DNA of 64,000 nucleotides from Pseudomonas sp. Root71 (GTDB taxonomy: Bacteria > Pseudomonadota > Gammaproteobacteria > Pseudomonadales > Pseudomonadaceae), in NCBI RefSeq assembly GCF_001429045.1, contig NZ_LMHY01000029.1, positions 451,869 through 515,868 of the forward strand. The letters are read 5' to 3'. The position numbers were made by a program, and so were the translations under genes. Positions within the stretch are counted from its first letter, which is position 1; each line of letters begins with the position of its first letter. Shown piece by piece: positions 16,915-26,750 of the stretch. The notes beneath the pieces are model-generated. The model did not search any database, was not told where the DNA came from, and saw only the letters and a program-made list of their open reading frames with translations.

Positions 16915-17889
16915 ATGCGTGTTTTATTGACAGGTGCTACGGGTTTCGTTGGTCGTGCGGTATTGGGTCGTTTAGCTGCCTCTGACGACCTGGAACCGGT
17001 GGCAGCCATTCGTGGGCACGCCCTGCCTGACTGTCCTTCGCGCGTTACTACCGTTCGAACCGCCGGGCTCAGTGCTGATACCGACTGGTCGCAGGCGCTG
17101 GATCAAGTGGAGGTTGTCATTCATGGCGCGGCTCGCGTTCACGTCATGAATGACACCGAATCCGATCCGCTGGAGGCGTTTCGCAAGGTGAATGTCGAAG
17201 GCACGCTAAGCCTAGCAAGGCAAGCCGCCGCGCTGGGTATTCGTCGCTTCGTGTTCATCAGTTCGATCAAGGTCAATGGCGAAGGTACGCCGATCAATCA
17301 GCCGTACTTCGCCGACGCGACACCCGCGCCTGGCGATCCGTATGGCATTTCGAAAATGGAGGCCGAGCAGGGGCTGCGAGAGATTGCTGGCGTCAGCGGG
17401 ATGGAAGTGGTCATCATCCGTCCGGTGCTCGTTTACGGCCCGGGTGTGAGAGCCAACTTTCTGAATATGATGCGTTGGCTGGACAAGGGCATTCCCTTGC
17501 CGTTCGGGGCTATCCATAATCGGCGCAGCCTGGTCGCGCTCGAAAACCTGTCCGATCTGATCGTCACCTGTATCCGTCATCCAGCCGCCGCCAATCAGAC
17601 CTTTCTCGTCAGCGATGGTGAGGACTTGTCCACGACACAGTTGCTGACGCGGATGGCGCAGGCATTGGGTAAACCTGCACGCTTGTTGCCTGTGCCGAGC
17701 ATATTGCTTGAGCGGGGGGCGCAACTTCTGGGCAAACAGGCTTTGTCGCAACGACTGTGCGGATCGTTGCAGGTCGATATCAGCAAAACTCGAGAATTGC
17801 TGGGTTGGGCTCCTCCGGTCAGCGTCGATGAGGCGCTTGCGTCGACTGCCAATCACTACAAGGAAAGCCAGCGCCAAGCTGGCTTATGA
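16915..17889 (+). CDS. NAD-dependent sugar reductase/epimerase (WbpV/WbpK-like)
   Basis: A 324-residue extended SDR with TGATGFVGRAVL near the start, FISSIKVNGEGT, the catalytic YGISK and RPVLVYGPGV. Proteins of this type in P. aeruginosa reduce the 4-keto-6-deoxy product of WbpM to UDP-D-QuiNAc (WbpV) or UDP-D-FucNAc (WbpK). Which one is made cannot be decided here. It stands directly before wbpL and near wbpM, the usual order at the 3' end of Pseudomonas O-antigen clusters, and supplies the substrate of WbpL. Confidence 0.87.
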   Translation: MRVLLTGATGFVGRAVLGRLAASDDLEPVAAIRGHALPDCPSRVTTVRTAGLSADTDWSQALDQVEVVIHGAARVHVMNDTESDPLEAFRKVNVEGTLSLARQAAALGIRRFVFISSIKVNGEGTPINQPYFADATPAPGDPYGISKMEAEQGLREIAGVSGMEVVIIRPVLVYGPGVRANFLNMMRWLDKGIPLPFGAIHNRRSLVALENLSDLIVTCIRHPAAANQTFLVSDGEDLSTTQLLTRMAQALGKPARLLPVPSILLERGAQLLGKQALSQRLCGSLQVDISKTRELLGWAPPVSVDEALASTANHYKESQRQAGL

Positions 17890-17941
17890 CAGTGCCGGTT
17901 CAATTGCAGAATTGATTTTGGCTGTTTCAGGAAGTTGACCT

Positions 17942-18967
17942 TTGAACACAATATGGTTGTTGGCGTTGGTGGTGGGTGTTTCATTCTTGGGCACAGGTGC
18001 ATTGCGCAAATACGCATTGGCACGCAGCTTGATAGATATTCCTAATGCGCGTAGTTCACATTCGGTTCCGACCCCCCGGGGTGGTGGTGTGGCTATCGTC
18101 CTGAGTTTTCTGATTGCGCTGCCTGTCCTGGCCTGGACAGATGCGCTTGCCTGGCCGATGGCGCTGGCTCTGCTGGGGGCTGGCGGCTGGATCGCAATCG
18201 TTGGTTTTCTCGACGACCATGGGCATATCGCCGCGCGTTGGCGCCTGCTTGCGCATTTCGGTGGTGCCATCTGGGCATTGTTCTGGATTGGGGGGATAGC
18301 TCCGATCAATATGTTCGGTTTCGAGTTCAGTCTCGGCTGGTTCGGTTATGTCATCGCCGCGTTCTATCTGGTCTGGATGCTCAACCTCTACAACTTCATG
18401 GATGGCATTGATGGTCTGGCCAGCGTCGAGGCGATTTGCGCCTGTGTCGGTGCTTGCCTGGTCTACTGGATCGCAGGCCACACCAGCCTCGCCATTGCGC
18501 CGCTTGTACTGGCGATGGCCGTATCGGGTTTCCTTGCCTGGAATTTCCCGCCCGCGAAGATCTTCATGGGCGATGCAGGCAGTGGTTTTCTGGGGATCGT
18601 GTTGGCGGTGATGTCGCTTCATGCGGCATGGACGAATCCACTGTTTCTCTGGGCCTGGCTCATTTTGTTGGGCGTCTTTATTGTTGATGCGACCTTTACC
18701 CTCATTCGTCGGCTGTTGCGCGGGGATAAGGTTTATGAGGCCCATCGCAGCCATGGATACCAGTATGCTTCACGAAAATATGGCAGCCATCGGGCGGTCA
18801 CGCTGGCAATCGCTGCAATCAATTTGTTGTGGTTAGTACCAGTGGCTATATTGGTCGTCCTGCAATATCTCGATGGCGTGGCGGGGTTGGTCCTGGCCTA
18901 CGTGCCTCTGGTGTTGCTGGCTTTCAGGTTTCACGCAGGCGAGTTGGAAATCGCTGGCAAGGCGTGA
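17942..18967 (+). CDS. wbpL: Initiating sugar-phosphate transferase WbpL (WecA/MraY family)
   Basis: An inner-membrane enzyme that transfers a HexNAc-1-phosphate to undecaprenyl phosphate and so begins the O unit. The 341-residue protein has about 10-11 membrane segments and the cytoplasmic motifs of the family: RSSHSVPTPRGGG, FLDDHG, NLYNFMDGIDGLAS, KIFMGDAGSGFLG and the His-rich HRSHGYQYASRKYGSH. The start is TTG 17942, seven bases after AGGAAG (17929-17934); no ATG fits the conserved N-terminus. In P. aeruginosa WbpL uses UDP-FucNAc-type sugars. Confidence 0.92.
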   Translation: MNTIWLLALVVGVSFLGTGALRKYALARSLIDIPNARSSHSVPTPRGGGVAIVLSFLIALPVLAWTDALAWPMALALLGAGGWIAIVGFLDDHGHIAARWRLLAHFGGAIWALFWIGGIAPINMFGFEFSLGWFGYVIAAFYLVWMLNLYNFMDGIDGLASVEAICACVGACLVYWIAGHTSLAIAPLVLAMAVSGFLAWNFPPAKIFMGDAGSGFLGIVLAVMSLHAAWTNPLFLWAWLILLGVFIVDATFTLIRRLLRGDKVYEAHRSHGYQYASRKYGSHRAVTLAIAAINLLWLVPVAILVVLQYLDGVAGLVLAYVPLVLLAFRFHAGELEIAGKA

Positions 18968-19070
18968 TGGGCGCATTGGTTTTTGAGTATTGCTTTATCG
19001 GCAAGTGAGTTACCGAAAGCTGTAGTTGCTGTATCAATGCTAGGAGCTTCGAGAGGTGTTTAGAGGGGTT

Positions 19071-21065
19071 ATGGATAAGATTCGGGCAAGGTTGTTAAGT
19101 CTGCCAAGACGACATAAACGTATTCTGCAGGTTCTGACGGATATTTTGTTGGTCTGGTTTGCCCTGTGGATGGCGTTTGTCGTGCGTCTTGGGCTGGACG
19201 AGTTGATCAACCCGTTCACTCAGCACGTCTGGCTTTTTGTCAGTACACCTGTCATTGCCATTCCTCTTTTCGTCCGCTTTGGCATGTACCGTGCTGTCAT
19301 GCGTTACTTTGGAAATGACGCGCTGATTGCCATTATCAAGGCAGTGACACTGTCATCCTTGATACTTGGCGTTGTAGTGTACTGGTACAGCAATCATCAA
19401 AACGTCGTTCCTCGTTCGATCATTTTCAACTATTGGTGGTTGAGCCTGATCATGGTCGGCGGATTACGCTTGGCCATGCGCCAGTATTTCATGGGCGACT
19501 GGTTCAGCGCAGCTCAGCATGTCCCGTTCACCAGCAGGGATGATGGTCTGCCGAAAGTGGCCATCTACGGCGCGGGAGCCGCGGGTAATCAACTGGTTGC
19601 TGCATTGCGGATGGGGCGCGTCATGCGGCCTGTTGCTTTTATCGATGACGATAGCGGTATCGCCGACAGGGTGATCTCCGGGTTGCAGGTGTACACGCCC
19701 AAGAACATCCAGCAGATGATCGACAACACGGGCGCTCAGGAAATTCTCCTCGCCATTCCATCGTCCAACCGTGGGCGCCGTCGCGAGATTCTCGGGTTTC
19801 TCGAAGGCTTTCCGTTACACGTTCGAAGCGTCCCGGGTTTCATGGACCTGGCAAGCGGCCGGGTCAAGGTCGATGATATCCAGGAAGTGGACATCGCAGA
19901 CCTGCTCGGGCGTGACGCAGTCCCGGCCCAGGCTGATTTGCTCGAACATTGCATCACAGGGCAGTCCGTGCTGGTCACGGGCGCCGGGGGCTCCATTGGC
20001 TCCGAGCTTTGCCGGCAGATTCTGACGCTGCGTCCGACAACGCTTCTACTGTTCGAACACAGTGAGTTCAATCTTTATTCCATCTTGTCCGAACTGGAGC
20101 AGCGGATCGCTCGAGAGTCGCTGTCCATCCGTCTTTTACCGATTCTCGGGTCGGTTCGTAACCCGGACAAGTTACTGGATGTCATGAAAACCTGGCGAGT
20201 AGACACGGTATATCACGCCGCGGCCTACAAGCATGTACCCATGGTCGAACACAACATTGCCGAAGGCGTGCTCAATAATGTGATAGGCACGCTCAATACG
20301 GCCCAGGCCGCGCTCCAGGCAGGGGTGGCCAACTTTGTACTGATTTCCACCGACAAGGCTGTGCGACCAACCAATGTCATGGGTAGCACCAAGCGCCTTG
20401 CCGAGTTGACGTTGCAAGCGCTGAGTCGTGAGTTGGCCCCGGTGTTGTTCGGTGATACGGGTAATGTTTCCCGTGTGAACAAAACGCGCTTCACGATGGT
20501 ACGGTTTGGTAACGTCCTGGGATCGTCGGGTTCGGTCATTCCGTTGTTTCACAAGCAGATCAAGTCGGGCGGCCCGCTGACGGTCACACATCCGAAGATC
20601 ACGCGATACTTCATGACCATTCCTGAAGCGGCACAGCTGGTGATTCAGGCTGGCTCCATGGGGCAGGGTGGTGATGTCTTTGTCCTGGACATGGGCGAGC
20701 CGGTGAGGATCGTCGAACTGGCCGAGAAGATGATCCATTTGTCCGGCCTGAGCGTGCGCTCGGAAAAAAACCTGCATGGCGACATCGCTATCGAGTTCAC
20801 CGGGCTGCGTCCGGGCGAGAAGCTTTACGAAGAGCTGCTGATCGGTGACAACGTGGCGGCCACCCAGCACCCGATGATCATGACGGCCAACGAGGACCAC
20901 CTGTCCTGGGATTCGCTGAAGGTCAAGTTGACCGAGTTGCTCGCCGCCGTGGATCAGGACGACTACACGCGCGTCCGCCAACTGTTGCGTGACACTGTCA
21001 GCGGCTACACCCCGGACGGTGAGATCGTCGACTGGATCTACCAGCAGCGCCGCCTGGAACCCTGA
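19071..21065 (+). CDS. wbpM: UDP-GlcNAc 4,6-dehydratase WbpM
   Basis: A large inner-membrane SDR needed for 6-deoxy-HexNAc synthesis: it makes UDP-4-keto-6-deoxy-GlcNAc, which the WbpV-like protein then reduces. The 664-residue protein has four N-terminal membrane segments (about 16-130), a first Rossmann-like domain with GAGAAGNQL, and the catalytic domain with TGAGGSIGSELC and STDKAVRPTNVMGSTKRLAE, carrying Met instead of Tyr (SMK triad). The start is taken as ATG 19071, which gives the N-terminus MDKIRARLLSLPRRHKR similar to known WbpM; GTG 19056 with AGGAG upstream is possible. It closes the O-antigen cluster, as in P. aeruginosa. Confidence 0.95.
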   Translation: MDKIRARLLSLPRRHKRILQVLTDILLVWFALWMAFVVRLGLDELINPFTQHVWLFVSTPVIAIPLFVRFGMYRAVMRYFGNDALIAIIKAVTLSSLILGVVVYWYSNHQNVVPRSIIFNYWWLSLIMVGGLRLAMRQYFMGDWFSAAQHVPFTSRDDGLPKVAIYGAGAAGNQLVAALRMGRVMRPVAFIDDDSGIADRVISGLQVYTPKNIQQMIDNTGAQEILLAIPSSNRGRRREILGFLEGFPLHVRSVPGFMDLASGRVKVDDIQEVDIADLLGRDAVPAQADLLEHCITGQSVLVTGAGGSIGSELCRQILTLRPTTLLLFEHSEFNLYSILSELEQRIARESLSIRLLPILGSVRNPDKLLDVMKTWRVDTVYHAAAYKHVPMVEHNIAEGVLNNVIGTLNTAQAALQAGVANFVLISTDKAVRPTNVMGSTKRLAELTLQALSRELAPVLFGDTGNVSRVNKTRFTMVRFGNVLGSSGSVIPLFHKQIKSGGPLTVTHPKITRYFMTIPEAAQLVIQAGSMGQGGDVFVLDMGEPVRIVELAEKMIHLSGLSVRSEKNLHGDIAIEFTGLRPGEKLYEELLIGDNVAATQHPMIMTANEDHLSWDSLKVKLTELLAAVDQDDYTRVRQLLRDTVSGYTPDGEIVDWIYQQRRLEP

Positions 21066-21178
21066 TTGTTTCATATCCAGTAACGTACACATTTTTGACA
21101 GTTCAATAGCATCGCCTAAGTTTGGAGAGCAGCCTTGGAAAAAGCTGCTTTCCCAAACGATGGCATGGAGCTTCACTA

Positions 21179-21514
21179 ATGCGTACAAGCAGTTTCTACT
21201 CTCTGGTATTCGCCCTTCTCACCAGCGCCTCTGTTACGGCAAGCGCCGCGCCTGTCAAGGCACCTGAGGTGACGAGTGCGCCTCTGGTGCAGGATGTGGC
21301 CGCCAAGGCACCATCCGGCAAAGTCGATCTCAATAGTGCTGATGTACCTACGCTGCAACGTGAGCTGGCTGGGGTGGGCGAGGCCAAGGCGAAAGCGATT
21401 GTTGCTTATCGTGAAAGTAATGGTGCGTTTGCCTCAGTTGACGAATTACTGGAGGTGAAGGGGATCGGCAAAGCGCTTCTGGATAGAAATCGCGACAGGG
21501 TCGAGGTGAACTAG
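21179..21514 (+). CDS. ComEA-like helix-hairpin-helix protein
   Basis: A 111-residue protein with a Sec signal peptide (about residues 1-22, ending ASAAP), a short linker and a C-terminal double helix-hairpin-helix domain: VDLNSADVPTLQRELAGVGE, AKAIVAYRESNGAF and LLEVKGIGKALLDRNRDRV. Such domains bind double-stranded DNA without sequence preference; ComEA is the periplasmic DNA receptor of competence. Pseudomonas genomes carry a copy just after wbpM. The start is ATG 21179 with GGAG eight bases upstream. A longer frame from 21122 has no ribosome-binding site and would disrupt the signal peptide. Confidence 0.9.
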   Translation: MRTSSFYSLVFALLTSASVTASAAPVKAPEVTSAPLVQDVAAKAPSGKVDLNSADVPTLQRELAGVGEAKAKAIVAYRESNGAFASVDELLEVKGIGKALLDRNRDRVEVN

Positions 21515-21530
21515 CGGGTTCATCAAGCAA

Positions 21531-21559
21531 AAAAAGGCCGATCATTGATCGGCCTTTTT
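21531..21559 (+). terminator. Rho-independent terminator after the ComEA-like gene
   Basis: An eight-base-pair stem GGCCGATC/GATCGGCC with an ATT loop (21536-21554), five or more A on the left and five T on the right. Being symmetrical it may also work for the RTX gene that ends on the other strand at 21614. Confidence 0.9.
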
Positions 21560-21613
21560 CTGTAGCGGGATTCATGCCCGGCGGTACAACCCGTTGTTGT
21601 CGGTCATCCGCAT

Positions 21614-23392
21614 TCAGGCAAAGAACAGGTCGGTATTGTTCAGCAAGGTGGTCTGGCCAAGTAGCGTGATGTTGCCACCGTGAGCGCCATCACCCGCGGT
21701 GTCGAAGGTCACAACCAGCCCGTTGTCTTGCAGCGTTTGCGTCACTGACTTGGTAGTCGTCCAGCCATAGATATACAGGGTGTCTTCGCCTTGTTTGAAG
21801 TCCTGGATGGTGTCCGCGCCAGAGCCTGCGTTGAATGCGAAAACATCTCGCCCTTTTCCGCCAATCAAGAGGTCGTTGCCGGTGCCACCGACGATGAAGT
21901 CGCTGCCGTTTCCTCCAGCCAACACGTCGTTACCATCTTGGCCGTATAGCGAGCAATTTGCATCCGAGTGAGACTGGATGATGTCATTGCCACTGTTTAC
22001 TCCGCTGGTGCTGCCAGCCAGTTCTGCGCCCTGTGTGCCGACGTAGAGGATTTTGTCTGCTGCACTGCCACCGTAGATTTTATCGGCGTACCCGGAACCA
22101 GGATTGCCGGCGACAGCCGTTGTGTTGAAGCCTTTGAGCGGGTCAGCGTTGAAAACAAACGTAGTGTCGTTGGTGGTGAGCAGCGTCGTACGGCCTTCGA
22201 TCAGCATCCCGCCATCAAAACGTGCATCGCCATCGGTGTCATAGCGAAGATAGACGCCGTCCGAGGTCAGCTTCTGGTCAATCCTGAAATTGAACTCTTT
22301 TTCCGAAATTTGCGTACGGCCGGTGCCGCCGGTGCCGCTGACGCCGAGGAAAACCACTTGATCGGCACCTACACCGAAGCTGTCGATGGTGTCGTTGAAG
22401 CCATCGCCCTTCGAAAACACGTACTGGTCTGCACCGTAACCACCAGACGTGTAGTCATCGCCAGTGCCGCCGACCAGAAGATCTGCCAGTTGCCCGCCAA
22501 TCAGGACGTCATTGCCCTCATTACCGTAAAGTTGACCACCGGAAAAACGTAGCGCGAGCGTGTCATCGCCCGCTCCCCCGATGAGCGTAGCGAACACCGG
22601 GCTGAGTGAACTGCCATCATATGAAATGAAGTCAGCGCTCGAGGTGCCGGTGACCGTGGCTCTCCCGTTGTTGGTGACGGCGTTGCTATCTGTAAGATGC
22701 GTGACGGTCAGATCGCCAACGCCGCTTGCTACCGTATAGTCAAAGACACCGCTCAGAGAGTTGGCAATGCTGGCAAGCAAGGTATCACTCAGACTGTCGT
22801 TACTGGTATAGAGCTTATGCTCCGTTGTGATTATTTGCGCAGCATATAGATTAGCCAGGCGCAAGGCTTCTGCACCTGTCTCCGACCATCCGGATTCAGT
22901 TGCATTATTAGGGATGAAGTATTCAACGTCGTCTGCATTCATCATGTCCTTGACACCGACACGCTCGCCCGTGCGAACGTCGGTGTAATAGACGTTATAG
23001 TCCGCGTCCTGGATTTCCCACTTGTTGGTTGTGGTATTAAAAATTTCAAGGTACGTATGTCCCTGAAAGTACCCTTGGGTGTCTGAGTACGTCCAGATGG
23101 TGCGTTTTTGCAGGCCAAGTTCCGCGCACAGGCCGCTGAATATGTTAACCATATTGCCGCACAGAAGTTCCGCGCGTTCGGCAGTCGGATCGCCTGTGAC
23201 GGTTTTGTAGATTTGCTCGGCGGTATAGAAGGGGTCATTGCCGTGGGCAACCCACCAGGCACCATTCGAGTGAGTTGTATTGGTGGACAATAGTTCGCGG
23301 GCAACGTCTTGCAGCAATGCGCCGGTTGCCGAAGCTTCTTCCCGGACGATATCGGCGAGTAAAGAAAAATAATTGATCAAAAGTGACTCCAT
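21614..23392 (-). CDS. Secreted RTX protein with N-terminal transglutaminase-like domain
   Basis: A 592-residue protein (from ATG 23392; TTG 23434 would add 14 residues) without a signal peptide. The first third looks like a transglutaminase/cysteine-protease fold: LLCGNMVNIFSGLCAELGL with a candidate nucleophile Cys78, then GHTYLEIF with His112, then KWEIQDADYN with Asp129 (or Asp131), spaced as in that superfamily. Two groups of calcium-binding RTX nonapeptides follow (about residues 271-325 and 480-525, for example GGTGNDLLIGGKGRD). The protein ends DLFFA, an acidic residue plus hydrophobic tail typical of type I secretion signals read by PrtD-type transporters. It is divergent from a three-gene type I secretion system, its likely exporter. 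The substrate is unknown. Confidence 0.85.
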   Translation of the reverse strand: MESLLINYFSLLADIVREEASATGALLQDVARELLSTNTTHSNGAWWVAHGNDPFYTAEQIYKTVTGDPTAERAELLCGNMVNIFSGLCAELGLQKRTIWTYSDTQGYFQGHTYLEIFNTTTNKWEIQDADYNVYYTDVRTGERVGVKDMMNADDVEYFIPNNATESGWSETGAEALRLANLYAAQIITTEHKLYTSNDSLSDTLLASIANSLSGVFDYTVASGVGDLTVTHLTDSNAVTNNGRATVTGTSSADFISYDGSSLSPVFATLIGGAGDDTLALRFSGGQLYGNEGNDVLIGGQLADLLVGGTGDDYTSGGYGADQYVFSKGDGFNDTIDSFGVGADQVVFLGVSGTGGTGRTQISEKEFNFRIDQKLTSDGVYLRYDTDGDARFDGGMLIEGRTTLLTTNDTTFVFNADPLKGFNTTAVAGNPGSGYADKIYGGSAADKILYVGTQGAELAGSTSGVNSGNDIIQSHSDANCSLYGQDGNDVLAGGNGSDFIVGGTGNDLLIGGKGRDVFAFNAGSGADTIQDFKQGEDTLYIYGWTTTKSVTQTLQDNGLVVTFDTAGDGAHGGNITLLGQTTLLNNTDLFFA

Positions 23393-23666
23393 GTTGATTG
23401 GGTGGCCGCTCCCGATATCCGAATCGTTCTGCAAACGGCGTTGCTGGCCAAAATTTCACATATGTTACAGTTCTTTGGCCAGTATGTTAAAGAAGCATTC
23501 TCAACTATAGCGCAATTATAAATCTCCAGAGATCAAGGACCCGCGCGGCTCGTCGACTGCATTGCAACGCCAGGATGCTGGCAATTTCATTCTGCAAGCC
23601 GTGCTCAGGTGATACACTCGCGCGCCCCGCAACGCCCGATCAACACACTAGGTTGTCAGTTCCCAG

Positions 23667-25412
23667 ATGATACGCAGTACACCCGAAAACAGCCTGCAAG
23701 TAGCCCTGAGGGCCTGCAGGAGCAGCTTTATATCGGTGGGTTTTTTCAGTCTGTTCATCAATGCACTGATGTTGGTCCCGACCTTCTACATGCTTCAGGT
23801 CTACGGGCGGGTCGTCACGGGCGGCAGCCTGACGACGCTGGCCATGTTGACCATTATCCTGACCTTCCTGCTCGTGACGATGGGTCTGCTGGAGTGGGTA
23901 CGTTCGCGGATCATGGTTCGCGTCAGCACCAGGCTCGACGTGTTGCTTGGCCGCGATGTCTACAGGGCCAGTTTCAAGCGGGCCCTGGACAGCGGTGGCA
24001 TGGATGCCTCGGCCCAGTCGCTCAGCGACCTGACCGGGCTGCGCCAGTTCATGTCCGGGAACGGTCTGTTCGCGTTTTTCGATGCGCCGTGGCTGCCGAT
24101 CTATATCGCAGTGCTGTTCCTGTTTCACCCTTGGTACGGCTGGACGGCAATCGGTTGTGCGGTGGTTTTGCTGGCGTTGGCCAGTATCAATGAGCGATCC
24201 ACGGGCAAAGTTCTGGCAGAGGCCAACAAGCAGAGCATTGGTGCGACGCTGCATACCACCAAGAACTTGCGCAATGCCGAAGTGATCGAGTCCATGGGCA
24301 TGCTTGACTCACTCATGTCACGCTGGAGTCTGCGTCAAAAGAACGTGCTGCTGTTGCAGTCCCGAGCCAGCGATCGAAGCGGGATCATCACATCGATATC
24401 CAAGACTTTCCGTTTGCTTGTTCAATCTCTGATCCTTGGCCTTGGTGCTTATCTTGCAGTCAGCCATGAGATCAGCCCTGGGCTGGTGATCGCAGGCTCC
24501 GTGTTGTTGGGTCGAGCGCTGGCGCCGCTGGACCTGATGATCGGCAGTTGGAAGGGGTTCATCTCTGCCCGTTCACAATACGCGCGCCTGAACAGCGTTC
24601 TCGACCAGCAAAATGCCGAACCTGAGCGTATGCAATTACCCGCTCCAATCGGCCATGTGACGGTAGAGAACCTCACGCTGGGTGCTCCGGGATCAAGAAG
24701 CCCGATCATCAAAGGCATCGGCTTCAACGCGCCAGCAGGCGCGATGATCGGTGTTGTCGGCCCTAGCGCCTCCGGCAAGTCGACGCTTGGCAAGGCCTTG
24801 ATGGGTGTGTGGAAGCCACAGAATGGGGTCGTTCGTCTGGATAGCGCCGATATTGCCAATTGGGACAAAAGCCAATTGGGGCCGCACCTTGGGTATTTGC
24901 CGCAAGACATTGAATTGTTCGAAGGCACTATCAGCGACAACATCGCGCGTTTCGGTGTCGTTGATCCGGACCAGGTGGTGCTGGCGGCCAGGACCGCCAG
25001 TGTCCATGAAATGATTCTGATGCTGCCCAATGGCTACGATACGGTCATCGGCGAGGGGGGCATCAATCTGTCGGGTGGGCAACGTCAGCGTATCGGACTG
25101 GCCCGGGCACTCTATGGCAGCCCGCGGCTTATCGTTCTGGATGAGCCGAACGCTCATCTGGACGAAGTTGGCGAGCGTGCACTGGCGTTGGCGCTGCAAC
25201 AGTTGAAACTCACGGGGGCGACGGTCTTCGTCATCGCCCACCGGACCTCGATCCTGGCCCAGCTCGACCGCTTGCTGGTGATGAACGCTGGCACCATCAG
25301 CCTGTATGGCCCGCGGGATCAGGTCCTCGCACAACTCAATGCGCCTCAATTGGCCGCTCAGCAGAAGCCGGCTGCCCGGGCCGGCACAGACGTCGCGTCG
25401 ACCGACGTTTGA
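23667..25412 (+). CDS. Type I secretion system permease/ATPase (PrtD family)
   Basis: The inner-membrane ABC exporter of a type I secretion system. The 581-residue protein has an N-terminal part with about six membrane segments (roughly 20-305) and a C-terminal ATPase with Walker A GPSASGKST (about 365-373), the Q-loop YLPQDIELFEG, signature LSGGQRQR, Walker B LIVLDEPNAHLD and the switch His in VIAHRTS. There is no N-terminal peptidase (C39-like) domain, which places it with PrtD/HasD exporters of RTX proteases and lipases rather than HlyB or LapB. It faces the RTX gene across a shared 274-base control region and is followed 13 bases later by its adaptor gene. Confidence 0.94.
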   Translation: MIRSTPENSLQVALRACRSSFISVGFFSLFINALMLVPTFYMLQVYGRVVTGGSLTTLAMLTIILTFLLVTMGLLEWVRSRIMVRVSTRLDVLLGRDVYRASFKRALDSGGMDASAQSLSDLTGLRQFMSGNGLFAFFDAPWLPIYIAVLFLFHPWYGWTAIGCAVVLLALASINERSTGKVLAEANKQSIGATLHTTKNLRNAEVIESMGMLDSLMSRWSLRQKNVLLLQSRASDRSGIITSISKTFRLLVQSLILGLGAYLAVSHEISPGLVIAGSVLLGRALAPLDLMIGSWKGFISARSQYARLNSVLDQQNAEPERMQLPAPIGHVTVENLTLGAPGSRSPIIKGIGFNAPAGAMIGVVGPSASGKSTLGKALMGVWKPQNGVVRLDSADIANWDKSQLGPHLGYLPQDIELFEGTISDNIARFGVVDPDQVVLAARTASVHEMILMLPNGYDTVIGEGGINLSGGQRQRIGLARALYGSPRLIVLDEPNAHLDEVGERALALALQQLKLTGATVFVIAHRTSILAQLDRLLVMNAGTISLYGPRDQVLAQLNAPQLAAQQKPAARAGTDVASTDV

Positions 25413-25425
25413 CAGGAAACTCTCG

Positions 25426-26748
25426 ATGAACCGTACGCTCGCTACTCCTGCCGATACTTTCGCAGATCTGCCCACGTCCGACAGATCCGTACGCCGAACA
25501 GGATTTTTCATTGTATTGGTGACGTTCGGCCTGTTCGGCGGGTGGGCGACGTTTGCCCCACTTGATGGCGCGGCCTACGCGCCGGGCGTCGTTACCGTGC
25601 AAACGTATCGCAAGACCGTGCAGCATCTGGAGGGCGGCATCGTCAAGGATCTGCTTGCCCATGACGGCGATGTGGTGAAGAAGGGCGACCCGATCATCGT
25701 TCTCGATGACGCTCAATTGCGCTCCGAATACGAGATGACCCGTAGCCAGTTGATCGCTGCCAGGACGGCCGAGGCGCGGTTGCTCGCCGAGCGCGATAAC
25801 CTTCCGACAATTGCCTTCCCGAGCGATATCAATTCCGATAGTCAGCGCAGTGTCGAGGCGCGTTTCGGCGAGACTCAGGTATTCAACGCGCGGCGTAGCT
25901 CGCGACTTGGGCAAATCTCGGTCCTGCAAGAGCGCATTGGTCAGTTGAACCAGCAAATCAAGGGAACCGACACCATGATCGGTACCAAGACCAGCTTGCA
26001 GGAATCCTACAGCGGCGAAATTGCCGAGTTGAAAGAGTTGCTGGCCCAGGGTTTTGTCGACAAACAGCGGATGCTGGAACAGGCGCGCAAGCTGGACTTG
26101 CTCAAGTCTGAGGTGGCGGATCACCGCTCGACAAATATCAAGACCAGGTTGCAGATCAACGAAACCCAGTTGCAGATCCTGCAGATCGACAAAGACTTCA
26201 ACGCCGACGTTACCAAGCAGTTGGCAGAGACCCAGACCAAGGCCTACGACCTGCAGGAAAAAGCCTCGGCGCTGGAGGATCGCCTGAGCAGGGTGATTAT
26301 TCGCGCTCCGGAAGACGGGATGGTGATTGGCATGACGGTCCACACCATCGGTGGCGTTGTGCGACCCGCAACGCCCTTGCTGGATATCGTTCCATCCGTT
26401 TCCGACCTGGTGGTCGAGGCACAGGTCTCACCCAATGACATCGACCGAATCGCTATCGGCAAGTTGGCGGACATTCGCTTCAGTGCCTTTAACACGGCCA
26501 CGACACCGGTCATCGAAGGTCGAGTGACGAGTGTATCCGGCGATCGCTTGATCAACGAGAAAACCAGTGCACCGTACTATCTGGCCCGCATCAGCGTGAC
26601 AGGGGAGGGCGCGCGGAAACTGGGAGATCGCAAGTTGTTGGCGGGCATGCCGGCAGACGTATTGATCAACACCGGAGAGCGCACCATGCTGCAATACCTG
26701 ATGCAGCCGGCACGTGACGTTATTGCCCAGTCAATGATCGAGGAGTGA
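25426..26748 (+). CDS. Type I secretion periplasmic adaptor (HlyD/PrtE family)
   Basis: Membrane-fusion protein that joins the ABC exporter to the outer-membrane channel. It has 440 residues: a short cytoplasmic N-terminus, one membrane helix at about 26-46, the first half of a lipoyl-type domain (VQHLEGGIVKDLLAHDGDVV), a long coiled-coil hairpin (about 100-280), the second lipoyl half (VIRAPEDGMVIGMTVHTIGG) and a C-terminal beta domain. The start is ATG 25426, preceded by AGGAAA; the reading frame upstream to 25306 overlaps the ATPase gene and is not used. Its stop overlaps the ribosome-binding site of the TolC-like gene. Confidence 0.94.
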   Translation: MNRTLATPADTFADLPTSDRSVRRTGFFIVLVTFGLFGGWATFAPLDGAAYAPGVVTVQTYRKTVQHLEGGIVKDLLAHDGDVVKKGDPIIVLDDAQLRSEYEMTRSQLIAARTAEARLLAERDNLPTIAFPSDINSDSQRSVEARFGETQVFNARRSSRLGQISVLQERIGQLNQQIKGTDTMIGTKTSLQESYSGEIAELKELLAQGFVDKQRMLEQARKLDLLKSEVADHRSTNIKTRLQINETQLQILQIDKDFNADVTKQLAETQTKAYDLQEKASALEDRLSRVIIRAPEDGMVIGMTVHTIGGVVRPATPLLDIVPSVSDLVVEAQVSPNDIDRIAIGKLADIRFSAFNTATTPVIEGRVTSVSGDRLINEKTSAPYYLARISVTGEGARKLGDRKLLAGMPADVLINTGERTMLQYLMQPARDVIAQSMIEE

Positions 26749-26750
26749 TC

